Shown here: in pieces, positions 30,441 through 39,537 of the stretch | Numbering within the stretch: the first letter of the stretch is position 1 | Layout of the letters: each line of letters starts with the position of its first letter | NCBI GenBank assembly: GCA_963848415.1 | Contig: CAWKDN010000002.1 | Span: 434,001-498,000, forward strand | Direction: 5' to 3' | DNA from: CAVQBC01 sp963848415 | Lineage (GTDB): Bacteria > Actinomycetota > Thermoleophilia > Solirubrobacterales > Solirubrobacteraceae | DNA: 64,000 nucleotides | Notes under the pieces: model-generated | What the model saw: only the letters and a program-made list of their open reading frames with translations | What the model was told of the DNA's origin: nothing | Database searches by the model: none | Position numbers and translations under genes: made by a program

Positions 30441-31953
30441 GCCAGGTGTCGGCGCGGCGCGTTCTCGGACGCCCAGACTCGCGCACGGACTGCTGACGTC
30501 GCGGTGATCACGCCCTTCGGCCTTCGCCTGGCTGTTCACCACCGCGAACGCGTCGTTCTGTGCGGGGGTCGGCAAATCGGGTAGCGCTCGTCCAGGTAGC
30601 GCTCCCAGCGACCGGTGCCGCGCGGGTTGTAGAACCACGTGCGGATCCCGTAGGGGCCACGCGCGATCATGTCGTCGTGGCCGTCGCAGTAGACGTCACC
30701 GGTCTGGATCGTCGAGTAGTTCTAGGGCAGCGAGAGCCACGGGTCGCTTCCCAGCTGCAGCGCCGGCGAGGCAGGCAGCTGGTTCCAGGCCTTCGTTCCC
30801 GCGTCGTAGGACCACGCCTGCAGGCCGTTGCCGGCGGATCGAGGAACAGCACCTCGTTCGTGCCGACTCCGTCGATGTTGCCCGTCTGGATCGACCCTCC
30901 CAGCGCGCCCGGCGCGCTGGACGCCGCGCCGCCGAGCGCGGTCAGCGTCGGCAGCAGAGTCCCAAACGACCCGCCGGGAGAGTACCGGGCACCCACTTCC
31001 TGACGCGCAGTCCGTCGCTCGCGCGCGCGAGCAGCTCGTCCCCCGAGCACGCCGTCGATGTCCGCGGCCTGAAAGGTCTCGTGGTAGGAGGGACTGCTAC
31101 CGAGGCAGTCGGTGCTGCGCGCCCCGGTCGCGCTGCCCGCCGAGAACGGGCAATCGGGATAGCCGGAGAGTCGCTGCGCGTCGCCGAACGGCGGCAGCGC
31201 CGCGAGGCTGATGTCGTAGTCCAGGTTGAGAGAAGTTCCATCGTCCATTGGCGTTGAAGTCCCACAGCTCGCGCCCCGAGCCGCGTGCGGCCGGTCAGCT
31301 CGGCGGTGTCGTCCGGAGCGCTCCCGGGGGCGTTGTAGGCGCCCCGGCCGCCGGGGGCGAGGTTGGAGACCTGCAGGCTCAGATAGCACGACGGCTGTAG
31401 AGCAGTTGGAATCGATGAAGTCGAAGAAGTAGCCCTCGATGTCGTACGGGACCGCCACCTTGTCCCACGCGCGCCGTCGACCAGCTGTAGAACACCAGCG
31501 GCGGAGTGCGGGAAGCCGCTGCTGTGCTTGCGCGCGAACAGCAGCGGGCGATCGCCCTGCGTTGAACTGCCCGACGCCGATCGTCGAGTAGAGCGAGGCG
31601 TCGTCATACGCGGCGGCGTCGCCGAACGGGCCGCCAAGAAGAACCGTTGCCAGCTGCCGCCGTCGATGCCGCTGCCGCCCGTGGGCGGGGTGTACTTGTA
31701 CACGTGCATCCCGTCCTGGAAGCGGGCCAGGATCTCCTCGCCGGGCTGTCTGTCGATGTCGGCGGCCTGGATCGTCGAGTAGAACTTCGCCTGGTTCGGG
31801 TTGGCGGGATCGACTCGCTCGAGGGCAGGAACGAGGTGAACTCGTTGAGCAGCTGCGGGAACGCCGACTGGCGTCGAGCTGCGGACGCCACTGGCCCGAG
31901 CGTCGTATCGAACCGGAAGATCTCGAGGCCGGCGTCGCTGCGCCCGAGCAGCT
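30441..31953 (-). pseudogene. VCBS/FG-GAP-repeat protein fragment, heavily frameshifted
   Basis: The minus strand encodes pieces of a secreted beta-propeller-type repeat protein scattered over all three frames: HELLGRSDAGLEIFRFDTT, YSTIQAADID, GEEILARFQDGMHVYKYTPPTGG, LYSTIGVGQFNAG, FARKHSSGFP, FQAADIDGVLGDELLARASDGL, SIQTGNIDGVGTNEVLFLD and AFAVVNSQAKAEG. The recurring 'STIQ..DIDG..ELLAR..DG' unit is the FG-GAP/VCBS calcium-site repeat. Order is consistent with one protein, but about ten frame changes are needed and neither a start nor a natural end is present. It lies inside the yibE/F-like gene, in opposite orientation, with no transposase or terminal repeats. Confidence 0.75.
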
Positions 31954-32341
31954 CGTGGTCGGCGCGCTCGGTGTGCTCGACGACGTGACCGTCTCGCAGG
32001 CCTCCACCGTGCTCGCCCTGCGCCGCGCCGATCCGGGCCTGGGCGTGCGCCGGCTCTACGCCGAGGCGATGGCGGTCGGGCGCGACCACCTGGGCGCGGT
32101 CGTCAACACGCTCGTGCTGGCCTACGCGGGCGCGGCGCTGCCGGTGCTGCTGATCTTCTCGCTCAACGGCGTCGGCTTCGGCACCGCCGTCAACCGCGAG
32201 CCGGTCGCCCAGGAGGTGGTCGCGATGCTGGTCGGCTCGCTCGGGCTTGTTGCTGCGGTCCCGCTGACGACCGCGCTGACGGCCGTGCTGGCGACGCGCG
32301 TGCCGGCCGAGGCGCTGCCGGCCGGCGAGCACGTCCACTAG
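31954..32341 (+). pseudogene. yibE/F-family membrane protein, 3' fragment
   Basis: In one open frame: VGALGVLDDVTVSQASTVLALRRADPGLGVRRLYAEAMAVGRDHLGAVVNTLVLAYAGAALPVLLIF to the natural C-terminus. This is the most conserved part of YibE/F proteins (GALGVLDDVTV.Q and VNTLVLAYAG). It continues precisely where the 5' fragment breaks off, so both belonged to one gene before the 1.5 kb insert. It ends four bases before the convergent antiporter stop. Confidence 0.8.
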
Positions 32342-32345
32342 ACCG

Positions 32346-34130
32346 CTACCACGGGGTCGCGATCGCGCCCAGCACCTCCTGCCACCACGCCCGCTCGGCG
32401 TCGTCGTCGGTCATGGTCAGCCGCCGGCGCACGAACTGGGTGAGCGCGAGCGGTGTGCCGACCGCGACGAGCGGGCCGGTCACGGCGTGGCGCCCGTCCG
32501 CGAGCACCACGAGCGCCCCGCGCCGGTCGCGGCGGGTGCGGACGTGCTCGATGACCTCCTGGCCCACGACGGTGCGCGGATGGGCGGGGTCGCCCTCGGC
32601 GTCGTCCCACGGGCGCACGCTGAAGGACACCGAGGACGAGCGCAGCCGCGGGCGGGTGACGGTCTCGCCGATCGGGCCGTTGCGCCAGCGCTCGAGCAGC
32701 GGCCGGAACTCGCGAGCGACCTCCTGGCGGACGAGCACGTGCAGGCGATCGCCGGCCTCGACACGGGTCGAGCCGCGCGGCGGGATCGCCTCGTCCCCGC
32801 GCACGATCACGTTGAGCACCGCGTCGCGCGGCAGGCCCAGCTCGCGCACGCGCTTGCCGGCGATCGCGTCGTCGTCACCCACCGGGTACTCGACGACCTC
32901 GGCGCCGAGCCCGCGGATCGTCCCCATCTCGGTCAGCGGCCTGGGCAAGGCCGGCTCGGAGGTCGTCACCCCGAGCCGGCGGGCGAGCGGCTCGAAGGTC
33001 GAGCCCTGCAGCAGCGTCGAGATCAGCACCGCGAAGAAGACGATGTTGAAGAACTGGACCGAGTCGGGCACCTCCTCGATCACCGGGAAGGTGGCCAACA
33101 CGACGGGCACCGCCCCGCGCAGGCCGGCCCACGACAGCGCAACGCGCTCGGCGCCGCTGAAGCGCTCGCCGATGGTCGACAGCGCGACCGCGACCGGCCG
33201 CGCGACCAGCACCAGCACGAGCGCGATCAGCGTCCCCTCGAACCACTCGTTGAGCACCTGGTCGGGGAAGACCAGCAGGCCGAGGACGAGGAACAGCGCG
33301 ATCTGGGCGACCCACGCCAGCCCCTCGTGGAAGATGGTCACCGTCTGCTTGGCGGGGATGGCGGCGGAGCCGAGCGCCAGGCCCGCGAGGTAGACGGCGA
33401 GGAAGCCGGAGCCCTCCAGGACGTCGGCCCCACCGTAGGCGAGCGCCGCCACCGCGATCGACGCCACCGGATACAGGCCCGCCGTGGCCAGCTGCGCGCG
33501 CTGGAAGGCGAGCACGCCCAGCCGCCCGATCACGAGGCCGACGACCGCGCCGATGCCGAGCTCGAGCACCAGCAGCTCGCCGAACTCCAGCAGGCCGAAC
33601 TCGGGCTCCTGGATCCACTCGATGAAGCCGAGCACGAACAGCACGGCGATCGGGTCGTTCATCCCCGCCTCGCCCTCGAGCGTGCGCGCCAGCCGCCGGC
33701 GCAACGTCGAGCCGCGCAGCAACGCGAAGATCGCCGCGCCGTCGGTCGAGCACAGGATCGCGCCGAGCAACAGCCCTTCCAGCAGCGGGCGCCCGAGCAG
33801 CCACGCGGCCGCGAGCCCGGTGATGCCCGCGGTGATCGCCGTCCCGACCGTCGCGAGGCGCACGACCGGGCCGAGCACGGGCCGGATCTCCTCCCAGCCC
33901 GCCGTCAGGCCGCCCTCGAAGAGGATCAGGGCCAGCGCCACGACCCCGACGAAGCGCGCAAGCTCGTAGTCGTCGAAGGCGATCAGGCCGGTGACGTCCG
34001 AGCCGAGGAACATCCCGACCGCGAGGAACAGCACCAGGCCGGGGATGCGTAGCCGCCCGGCGGCGAGCGAGGCGAGCAGGCCGACGGCCAGCAGCGCGCC
34101 GCTGGCGAGGATGAGCTCGGCCTCGTGCAT
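32346..34130 (-). CDS. CPA1-type potassium/proton antiporter with TrkA-C domain (CvrA/NhaP2-like)
   Basis: 594 residues. Twelve to thirteen membrane helices (residues ~1-385) with the ion-site motifs GAILCSTDGAAIFALLR and TLEGEAGMNDPIAVLFVLG, where the Asp pair carries protons and cations. A cytoplasmic RCK-C/TrkA-C domain follows (VVEYPVGDDDAIAGKRVRELGLPRDAVLNVIVRGDEAIPPRGSTRVEAGDRLHVLV, about 405-470), then a ~120-residue C-terminal domain as in CvrA. Such proteins exchange cytoplasmic K+ (or Na+) for H+ and adjust osmotic and pH balance, probably with nucleotide gating. The upstream M48 gene on the same strand starts a separate or shared unit with a 33-base gap. Confidence 0.93.
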   Translation of the reverse strand: MHEAELILASGALLAVGLLASLAAGRLRIPGLVLFLAVGMFLGSDVTGLIAFDDYELARFVGVVALALILFEGGLTAGWEEIRPVLGPVVRLATVGTAITAGITGLAAAWLLGRPLLEGLLLGAILCSTDGAAIFALLRGSTLRRRLARTLEGEAGMNDPIAVLFVLGFIEWIQEPEFGLLEFGELLVLELGIGAVVGLVIGRLGVLAFQRAQLATAGLYPVASIAVAALAYGGADVLEGSGFLAVYLAGLALGSAAIPAKQTVTIFHEGLAWVAQIALFLVLGLLVFPDQVLNEWFEGTLIALVLVLVARPVAVALSTIGERFSGAERVALSWAGLRGAVPVVLATFPVIEEVPDSVQFFNIVFFAVLISTLLQGSTFEPLARRLGVTTSEPALPRPLTEMGTIRGLGAEVVEYPVGDDDAIAGKRVRELGLPRDAVLNVIVRGDEAIPPRGSTRVEAGDRLHVLVRQEVAREFRPLLERWRNGPIGETVTRPRLRSSSVSFSVRPWDDAEGDPAHPRTVVGQEVIEHVRTRRDRRGALVVLADGRHAVTGPLVAVGTPLALTQFVRRRLTMTDDDAERAWWQEVLGAIATPW

Positions 34131-34163
34131 CGGCGCGGGCCGGAGCGCTGCGACCCCGGGCGC

Positions 34164-35168
34164 TCAGCCGCGCCCGGTGCGGAGCCAGTCGCTGAGCTTC
34201 TCTGCCGTCCCGGCCACCTTCTCGGAGGCCTTGTCCATCCCCTCGCTCGCGTCCTTCATGAACCCGCGGAAGCGCTCGACGTAGTGGTCGCGCGCGTCGG
34301 AGGCATCCTCGCGCGCCGGCGGCTCCTCGCCGCGGCGCATGAAGTCGCCGCGGACGATGCGGTCGTAGTCACCGGCCTGCACCCACTTCATCAGCTCCGA
34401 GACCCGGCGCACCGGGTGCCCGTGGCTGTGTCCCAGCTCGCCGCGCAGCCGCGAGAGCTTGTCGAAGCTCCACTCGCGGTCGTTGTACTCGGAGGCCTGG
34501 CGGATGAACGCGTCGAGGCTGAGCTTGCGCGAGGAGGCGCCGCCCGCGATCACCATCAGCGTGCGGCAGGTCACCAGCGGGTCCTGGTTGACGAGCGTCG
34601 CGGCGCGGTCGCAGCTGAGCTCGGCGGCGCGCGACCACTCCAGCAGCGCGAGCTTGACGCCCATGAGCGGCAGGCCGAGCATGAACGGCATCCGCCCCAC
34701 GCCGCTGAGCATCACCAGGATCAGCAGCGCCGTCTTGTAGAGGACGTGGTCGGAGAGGATGTGGGCGGCCTCGTGGCCGAACACGGTGCGCAGCTCCGGC
34801 TCGTCGAGCAGCGAGACGGTGGCCGAGTTGACCAGCACGACCGGCTGCCCCGAGCCGATCGCCGCGGCGTTGGCAATGGGGAACTGGGTGAGGTAGAGGT
34901 CGGGCACGCCGTCGAGGTCGAGCCGGGCCAGGGCCGCCTTGTGCTGGGACCACACCTTCGGCAGCTGGTCGTCGCCGAGACGAATGGAGCTGGCGAGCAG
35001 CTGCTGGCGCAGGGCGCGCTCGTAGCCGTACTCGATCAGCTTGCGCACGACGGCGTCGAGGCCGGGGATCGAGTGCAGGGCGGCGGTCGCGGCCCGGTCG
35101 GCCGGGTGCTCGTAGGCCTTGGGCGAGATGCTCTGGAGGCGCTGGTCTGCAGGGAGCGTGGCGGCCAA
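34164..35168 (-). CDS. M48 family zinc metallopeptidase
   Basis: About 334 residues. The zinc-binding HExxH is in TVFGHEAAHILSDHVL and the third ligand Glu is in WSRAAELSCDRAATL, as in the M48 (HtpX/Ste24/Oma1) family. One or two hydrophobic segments between them (ALLILVMLSGVGRMPFMLGLPLMGVKLALL) suggest membrane association. The C-terminus is an amphipathic, charged helix (FMKDASEGMDKASEKVAGTAEKL). Possible role: membrane protein quality control. Start uncertain: TTG reading LAATLPADQRLQS lies eight bases after TAGCGT (leaderless), while a GTG 15 codons earlier is also possible. Confidence 0.85.
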   Translation of the reverse strand: MAATLPADQRLQSISPKAYEHPADRAATAALHSIPGLDAVVRKLIEYGYERALRQQLLASSIRLGDDQLPKVWSQHKAALARLDLDGVPDLYLTQFPIANAAAIGSGQPVVLVNSATVSLLDEPELRTVFGHEAAHILSDHVLYKTALLILVMLSGVGRMPFMLGLPLMGVKLALLEWSRAAELSCDRAATLVNQDPLVTCRTLMVIAGGASSRKLSLDAFIRQASEYNDREWSFDKLSRLRGELGHSHGHPVRRVSELMKWVQAGDYDRIVRGDFMRRGEEPPAREDASDARDHYVERFRGFMKDASEGMDKASEKVAGTAEKLSDWLRTGRG

Positions 35169-35297
35169 GGCCCAGCACGCTACCGGACCGCGCCGACCGC
35201 ATGAGCCGAGCACCGGCCGGCAGTGAACCGGTCAGCGGGCGCGTGCGAAGAATGAACCAGCCGATCGCCCTTGGGCGACCGGCGCCCTCGTGCTGCC

Positions 35298-36334
35298 GTG
35301 ACCCAGATCGCCACTGCCCCCGCCTCCCCGCCCCGCGGCTCCGCGCTGACGCCGGTCGTCGATCTGCGCGACGGCGCGGTGACCGGCTACGACGCCGCGG
35401 GCGCGGACGTCGAGGGGCTGAGCGCCGCGGCGCCGCCGGACGGCCTGCCGCTGTGCCTGGACGGCGGGCTCGAGGCGGCGGCCGGCGTCCCCGTCGGGCG
35501 CCGGACGCTCGTGCTGCGCCTGTCCGCGGCCGCCGTCGCCGCCCAGCCCGCTCGGGCGCTGCGGGCGCTCGCGCGCGCCCGCTCCGCGGGCTGGGGCGTC
35601 GCGCTGGACGGCCTCGGGGACGACCCGTGCGCGCTGGCGCTGCTCCCCGTGGTCGCTCCTGACCTGATCCGGCTGGACGTCGCCGCGCTGGAGGCGATGG
35701 AGCCGGCGCGGGCCGCCTGGATCGCCGGCGCGGTGGCGGCCGAGGCCGAGTCGCGACGGGCCACGGTCCACGCGGTCGGGCTCGACACGCCGGCGCGCGT
35801 GGCCGGCGCGCGCGCCTACGGCGCCGAGCTCGGCAGCGGGCCGGCCCTCGCCGGCCCTGGCGGCAACGGGACGTCGCCCGGCCGCCGGCTGCGGCTCACG
35901 AGCGGCGCCGGCGACCCCGACGGGCCGCCTCCCTGGGAGCGCGTGACCAACTGGCGCCGGCCGGTCCTCGGCACGTGCGCGGAGGCCGAACGGGCGGCGA
36001 GCCTGGTGCTCAGCCAGGCCGGCGCCCACGCCGCCCACGCCGCGGTCCTCGCCACTTCCCGCCGGGCCCGGAGGTCGGCGGGCAGGCGGGCGAGCGCCTG
36101 CGCGAGCTGGCAGAGCGGGCGGCCTTCGCCGGCGTCCTGGGCGGCGGGCGACCGGGGCGCGCCGCTGCGGCCGGCCGGGTGCGGGAGGCGTGGAGCCTCG
36201 CGGTGCTCGCTCCCGGCTTCGCCGCCTGCTTCGTGGCCCGTCCGGCCGCGGACGGCCGGGTCGCCTACGCCACGAGCCACGACCGCGAGCTGGTCGCCGG
36301 CTGCGCGCTGGCCGTGATGGCGCGGCTCGCCTAA
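35298..36334 (+). CDS. Degenerate EAL-domain plus DICT-like sensory protein, frameshifted
   Basis: Residues 1-190 resemble an EAL phosphodiesterase fold (PVVDLRDGAVTGYDA, GVALDGLGDDPCALALLPVVAPDLIRLDV), but the EAL signature itself and the metal-binding Glu/Asp residues are absent, so no c-di-GMP hydrolysis is expected. The C-terminal ~115 residues (ERAASLVLSQAGAHAAHAAVLAT ... SLAVLAPGFAACFVARP ... SHDRELVAGCALAVMARL) look like a DICT sensory domain. The frame changes at about 36056 (GCCACTTCCCGCC); one additional base would join the halves into a 345-residue protein. Sequencing error or recent mutation cannot be told apart. GTG start preferred to an upstream TTG. Confidence 0.7.
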
Positions 36335-37167
36335 CCGGCGCCGGCGGCGGCGCGCTCGGCCAGCTCGGCCAGGATGCGCGAGAGCTGGCTGCCCTGCCAG
36401 GCCAGCGGCGAGGCGCCCTCGTCCTCCGTCAGCAGCTGGGCGCCCGGGATCGCCCGCGCGTAGCGCTCGCCGACGGCGAGCGGGTGCTCCGGGTCGGCCG
36501 CGTCGCGGCTGGCGACCACCACCGCCGGCACGTCCAGCGCCTCCAGCTCGTCCCAGGAGCCGAACGCCGGCGAGCGCGGGACGGCCTGCAGCGCGTCGGC
36601 GACCGCGTCCGGGTGCTCGTGGGCGCCGAGCCGCTGGCGCAGCACCGTCTGCACGCTCTCGCGCCAGCGCTCGTCCACCGGCGGCTCGCCGTAGGCCGCC
36701 ACGAAGCCCTCGACGCCGCCCTCGCGCAGACCCTCGGCCAGGGCGTCCCAGTGCGCCAGGCGCTCCTCGTCGTCCTCGTCGCCGGGCTCGTAGGCGGGCG
36801 TGATGAGGGCGATCCCGGCCACTCGCGACGGGCTGTCGAGCGCCAGGCGCACCAGCGTGTGCGCCCCCATCGAAGCGCCCGCGAGCACGGCCTGGTCGAT
36901 CTCCTCGGCGTCGAGCACCGAGAGCAGGTCCTCGGCGAGGCGGGCGTAGCCGTAGCCGTCGGGCTCCGGCGCGGGCGCCGAGGCGCCGTGGCCGCGGGCG
37001 TCGTAAGCGATCACGCGGTGGCCGCCGCGCTCGAGCTGCTTGGAGCCCATCACGACGTAGCGGCGGGTGGCGGTGAGGCCGTGCAGCAGCACGATCGGGA
37101 TGCCCTCCCCGGCCGTCTCCCCGGCCAGCGCCACCCCGTCGTCGGTCTGGAGCTCGATCGCGCCCAT
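36331..37167 (-). CDS. Alpha/beta-fold hydrolase
   Basis: 278 residues. Oxyanion segment LLHGLTATRRY, strand VIAYDARGHGAS, nucleophile elbow GASMG with Ser99, and acid-strand VVVASRDAADPEHP. The usual catalytic His loop after the last strand (GxGHxP) reads LLTEDEGASPLAWQGSQLSRIL, with no His, so the triad looks incomplete; it may be a non-canonical enzyme or a binding protein. The substrate is unknown. Convergent with the EAL-DICT gene (four-base overlap) and divergent from the thioredoxin-TPR gene 43 bases away. Confidence 0.88.
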   Translation of the reverse strand: MGAIELQTDDGVALAGETAGEGIPIVLLHGLTATRRYVVMGSKQLERGGHRVIAYDARGHGASAPAPEPDGYGYARLAEDLLSVLDAEEIDQAVLAGASMGAHTLVRLALDSPSRVAGIALITPAYEPGDEDDEERLAHWDALAEGLREGGVEGFVAAYGEPPVDERWRESVQTVLRQRLGAHEHPDAVADALQAVPRSPAFGSWDELEALDVPAVVVASRDAADPEHPLAVGERYARAIPGAQLLTEDEGASPLAWQGSQLSRILAELAERAAAGAG

Positions 37168-37196
37168 GGGGCGGGAGTCTTACCCCATCCGGGTTC

Positions 37197-37202
37197 TATC
37201 CT
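37197..37202 (+). promoter_or_regulatory. -10 box of a probable leaderless promoter
   Basis: TATCCT eight bases before the ATG of the thioredoxin-like gene, preceded by a GC-rich spacer. Very close agreement with TAnnnT and a spacing that places transcription start on or next to the start codon. Confidence 0.55.
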
Positions 37203-37210
37203 CGGTGCCC

Positions 37211-37954
37211 ATGGTCAAGGACGTCAGCGAAGCCACCTTCGAGACCGACGTCATCGAGCGCTCGCGCGAGCTGCCGGTGGTCGTCGACTTCTGGGCCGAG
37301 TGGTGCGGCCCGTGCCGCCAGCTCGGGCCGGTGCTCGAGAAGGCCGTCAGCGATCGCGGCGGCACGGTCGAGCTGGTCAAGCTCGACACGGACGCCAACC
37401 AGTCGCTGGCCGCCGCCTTCCAGATCCAGGGCATCCCCGCCGTGAAGGCCTTCAAGGACGGCCAGGTCGTCGACGAGTTCGTCGGCGCGCAGCCGCCCGC
37501 GGCGGTCGAGCGCTTCCTGGACGGCCTCGTGCCGTCCGAGACGGACAAGCTCGTGGCCGCCGGCGACGAGGCCGCCCTGCGCCGCGCGGTCGAGCTCGAG
37601 CCCGCCCGCGCCGACGCGGCGGTGCCGCTCGCCCGGCTGCTGCACGCCCGCGGCGAGCGCGACGAGGCGCTCACCGTGCTCGGCAACGTGACCGGCTCCT
37701 TCGCCGCGGACGGCCTCGCCGCCCGCATCCGGCTCGAGGACGACGACGAGCTGACCGGTGCCTTCGCCGCCCTCGACGCCGCCGAGCCCGAGCGCGCGCT
37801 GGACGACCTGATCGCCGCCGTGGCCGCCACCAACGGCGACGGCGAGCGGCGCGACGACCTGCGCCGCGTGGTCGTCGGCGTGCTGGACGAGCTCGGGGTC
37901 GACCACCCGCTCGCGCGCGACGCGCGCCGGCGGCTGGCCGCCGCGCTGTACTAG
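37211..37954 (+). CDS. Thioredoxin-TPR co-chaperone (CnoX/YbbN-like)
   Basis: 247 residues. N-terminal thioredoxin domain with active site WAEWCGPCRQ (Cys32, Cys35) and cis-Pro in IQGIPAVKAF; C-terminal half built of TPR-like helices (AAGDEAALRRAVELEPARADAAVPLARLLHARGERDEAL and onward) plus DDLRRVVVGVLDELG. This architecture is that of CnoX/YbbN, which protects chaperone clients from over-oxidation. Unlike E. coli CnoX (SxxC), both active-site cysteines are kept, so it may also be redox active. It overlaps the convergent dinB gene by four bases. Confidence 0.9.
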   Translation: MVKDVSEATFETDVIERSRELPVVVDFWAEWCGPCRQLGPVLEKAVSDRGGTVELVKLDTDANQSLAAAFQIQGIPAVKAFKDGQVVDEFVGAQPPAAVERFLDGLVPSETDKLVAAGDEAALRRAVELEPARADAAVPLARLLHARGERDEALTVLGNVTGSFAADGLAARIRLEDDDELTGAFAALDAAEPERALDDLIAAVAATNGDGERRDDLRRVVVGVLDELGVDHPLARDARRRLAAALY

Positions 37955-39018
37955 AAGTCCAGCGCCAGCTGCGGGCTGTCGCCGGCGGCGGCCTCCGCCA
38001 CCTCTGCCGCGAACGAGGCCACCCGTACGCCCAGCAGGCGCACAGGTCGCGGCGGCGCGTACTCCGCGAGCAGCTCGCACGCCACCGCCGCGACCTGCCC
38101 CGCGTCGTTCGTGGCGGCCGGCAGCGTCCGCGCCCGGGTGACGGTGGTGAAGTCGTCGAGCCGGACCTTGATCGCGATCGTGCGCCCGCGGCGCTCGTTG
38201 CGGGCCAGCCCCGCGCACAGCTCGCCGGCCAACCGGCGCAGGACCGCGGCCTGCTCGGCTGAGCTCGCCATGTCGACCGGGAAGGTGGTCTCGCGCGACT
38301 CGGAGACCGCGACGCGCTCCTCGCTGACCGGCGCTGAGTCCTCGAAGCGCGCGCGGCGGACGAGGTAGGGTCCGAGGCGGCCGCCGAAGCGGCGGGAGAC
38401 GGCGTCCGGCTCGGTGGCGCCGAGCTGGGCGATCGTGGTGATCCCGAGCCGCTCGAGCCGCTCGGCGGTCTTGGCGCCGATGCCGGGCAGCAGCCGCGGC
38501 GGGGCGTCCGCGAAGCGCGCGCACGCCTGCTCGCGGGTGAGCACCACGAACCCGGCCGGCTTCTCGGCGTCGGACGCCACCTTGGCCACGAGCTTGCTCG
38601 GGCCTATGCCGACCGAGCACGTCACGCCGGTGTCGGCGCGGACCTCGGACACGAGGCGCCGCATCGCGGCGCGCGGTGCGACGAGGCCGGTGAGGTCGAG
38701 GTAGGCCTCGTCGAGGCCGATCGCCTCGACGGTCTCCACCTGGCCGCGGACGCGCTCCATGACCCGCCGGGAGACCTCGCGGTAGGCGCTGAAGTCCGGC
38801 GGGATGAAGACCGCGTCGGGGCACAGCCGCCGCGCCCGGGCGGCGGGCATCGCCGATCCGATCCCGAACCTGCGCGCCTCGTAGGAGGCCGTCGTCACCA
38901 CCGCGCGCGGGCCCTCGCCGGCGACCACCACCGGCAGCCCGCGCAGCTCCGGCCGGCGGAGCAGCTCGACCGTGACGTAGAAGGCGTCGGCGTCCAGGTG
39001 GGCGATGCAGCGGTCCAC
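37951..39018 (-). CDS. dinB: DNA polymerase IV (Y-family translesion polymerase)
   Basis: 355 residues. Starts with the Y-family signature CIAHLDADAFYVTVEL (metal-binding Asp), then ASYEARRFGIGSAMPAARARRLCP, the catalytic pair in IGLDEAYLDLT, the thumb helix-hairpin-helix (RLLPGIGAKTAERLERLGITTIAQL) and the little-finger domain. It ends in PQLALDF, a good beta-clamp-binding motif (QLxLF type), showing that the C-terminus is complete. It copies past lesions at the cost of accuracy. No LexA box is recognisable in the short gap upstream. The DUF-type secreted protein gene is divergent. Confidence 0.95.
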   Translation of the reverse strand: MDRCIAHLDADAFYVTVELLRRPELRGLPVVVAGEGPRAVVTTASYEARRFGIGSAMPAARARRLCPDAVFIPPDFSAYREVSRRVMERVRGQVETVEAIGLDEAYLDLTGLVAPRAAMRRLVSEVRADTGVTCSVGIGPSKLVAKVASDAEKPAGFVVLTREQACARFADAPPRLLPGIGAKTAERLERLGITTIAQLGATEPDAVSRRFGGRLGPYLVRRARFEDSAPVSEERVAVSESRETTFPVDMASSAEQAAVLRRLAGELCAGLARNERRGRTIAIKVRLDDFTTVTRARTLPAATNDAGQVAAVACELLAEYAPPRPVRLLGVRVASFAAEVAEAAAGDSPQLALDF

Positions 39019-39108
39019 CTGCCCAGGCTACGCCGCGCGGCGGACCGCTCCCCGGGCGGACCGTCCCGCCGCTCCGCCGCTCAGCTGGCGCGGGAGCGCT
39101 CGTGCGGT

Positions 39109-39114
39109 TAGGGT
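39109..39114 (+). promoter_or_regulatory. -10 box of a probable leaderless promoter
   Basis: TAGGGT six bases before the ATG of the small secreted protein gene; spacing and TAnnnT form fit a leaderless transcript. Confidence 0.5.
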
Positions 39115-39120
39115 CGCGCC

Positions 39121-39525
39121 ATGCCCCGTCTCGCCACCGCCCTCGCCGTCGTGTGCGCCGCCGTGCTCGCCCTTCCCGCCACCGCCGCCGCGGTCGGCTT
39201 CCAGTCGCCCAGCCGCAACATCGGCTGCATGATGGACACCTCCGCCGTCCGCTGCGACATCCGCGAGCGCTCGTGGTCGCCGCCGCCCAAGCCGAGCTCG
39301 TGCGAGCTCGACTGGGGCCAGGGCCTCGTCGTCGGGCGCAGCGGCCGCGGGCGCTTCGTGTGCGCCGGCGACACCGCGGCGGGCAACGGCCGCCGGCTGG
39401 CGTTCGGGACCAGCATCCGGCGCGGGCGCTTCCGCTGCTCGAGCTCCACCGCCGGCATCCGCTGCGTGAACACGCGCAACGGGCACGGCTTCTTCATCTC
39501 GCGCCAGCGCGCGCGGCGCTTCTAG
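39121..39525 (+). CDS. Small secreted Cys-rich protein (DUF6636-like)
   Basis: 134 residues. Signal peptide (RLATALAVVCAAVLALPATAAA), then a compact domain with six cysteines: GFQSPSRNIGCMMDTSAVRCDIRERSWSPPPKPSSCELDWGQGL, FVCAGDT, FRCSSSTAGIRCVN and GHGFFISR. The pattern agrees with what is known as DUF6636 in actinobacteria; I am moderately sure of that name. The even number of cysteines fits disulfide formation outside the cell, where the DsbA-VKOR pair would act. Function unknown. Confidence 0.82.
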   Translation: MPRLATALAVVCAAVLALPATAAAVGFQSPSRNIGCMMDTSAVRCDIRERSWSPPPKPSSCELDWGQGLVVGRSGRGRFVCAGDTAAGNGRRLAFGTSIRRGRFRCSSSTAGIRCVNTRNGHGFFISRQRARRF

Positions 39526-39537
39526 GCGCCTCCCCGG

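Noticed and set aside
30441..31953. Insertion sequence or integron cassette inside the yibE/F-like gene
   Set aside because: No transposase, integrase, terminal inverted repeats or clear target duplication; the content is a VCBS-repeat gene fragment.
32487..34052. Long plus-strand frame (about 520 codons) opposite the antiporter
   Set aside because: Arg/Gly/His-rich composition typical of antisense frames in high-GC genes, while the minus strand encodes a clear CPA1 antiporter with motifs.
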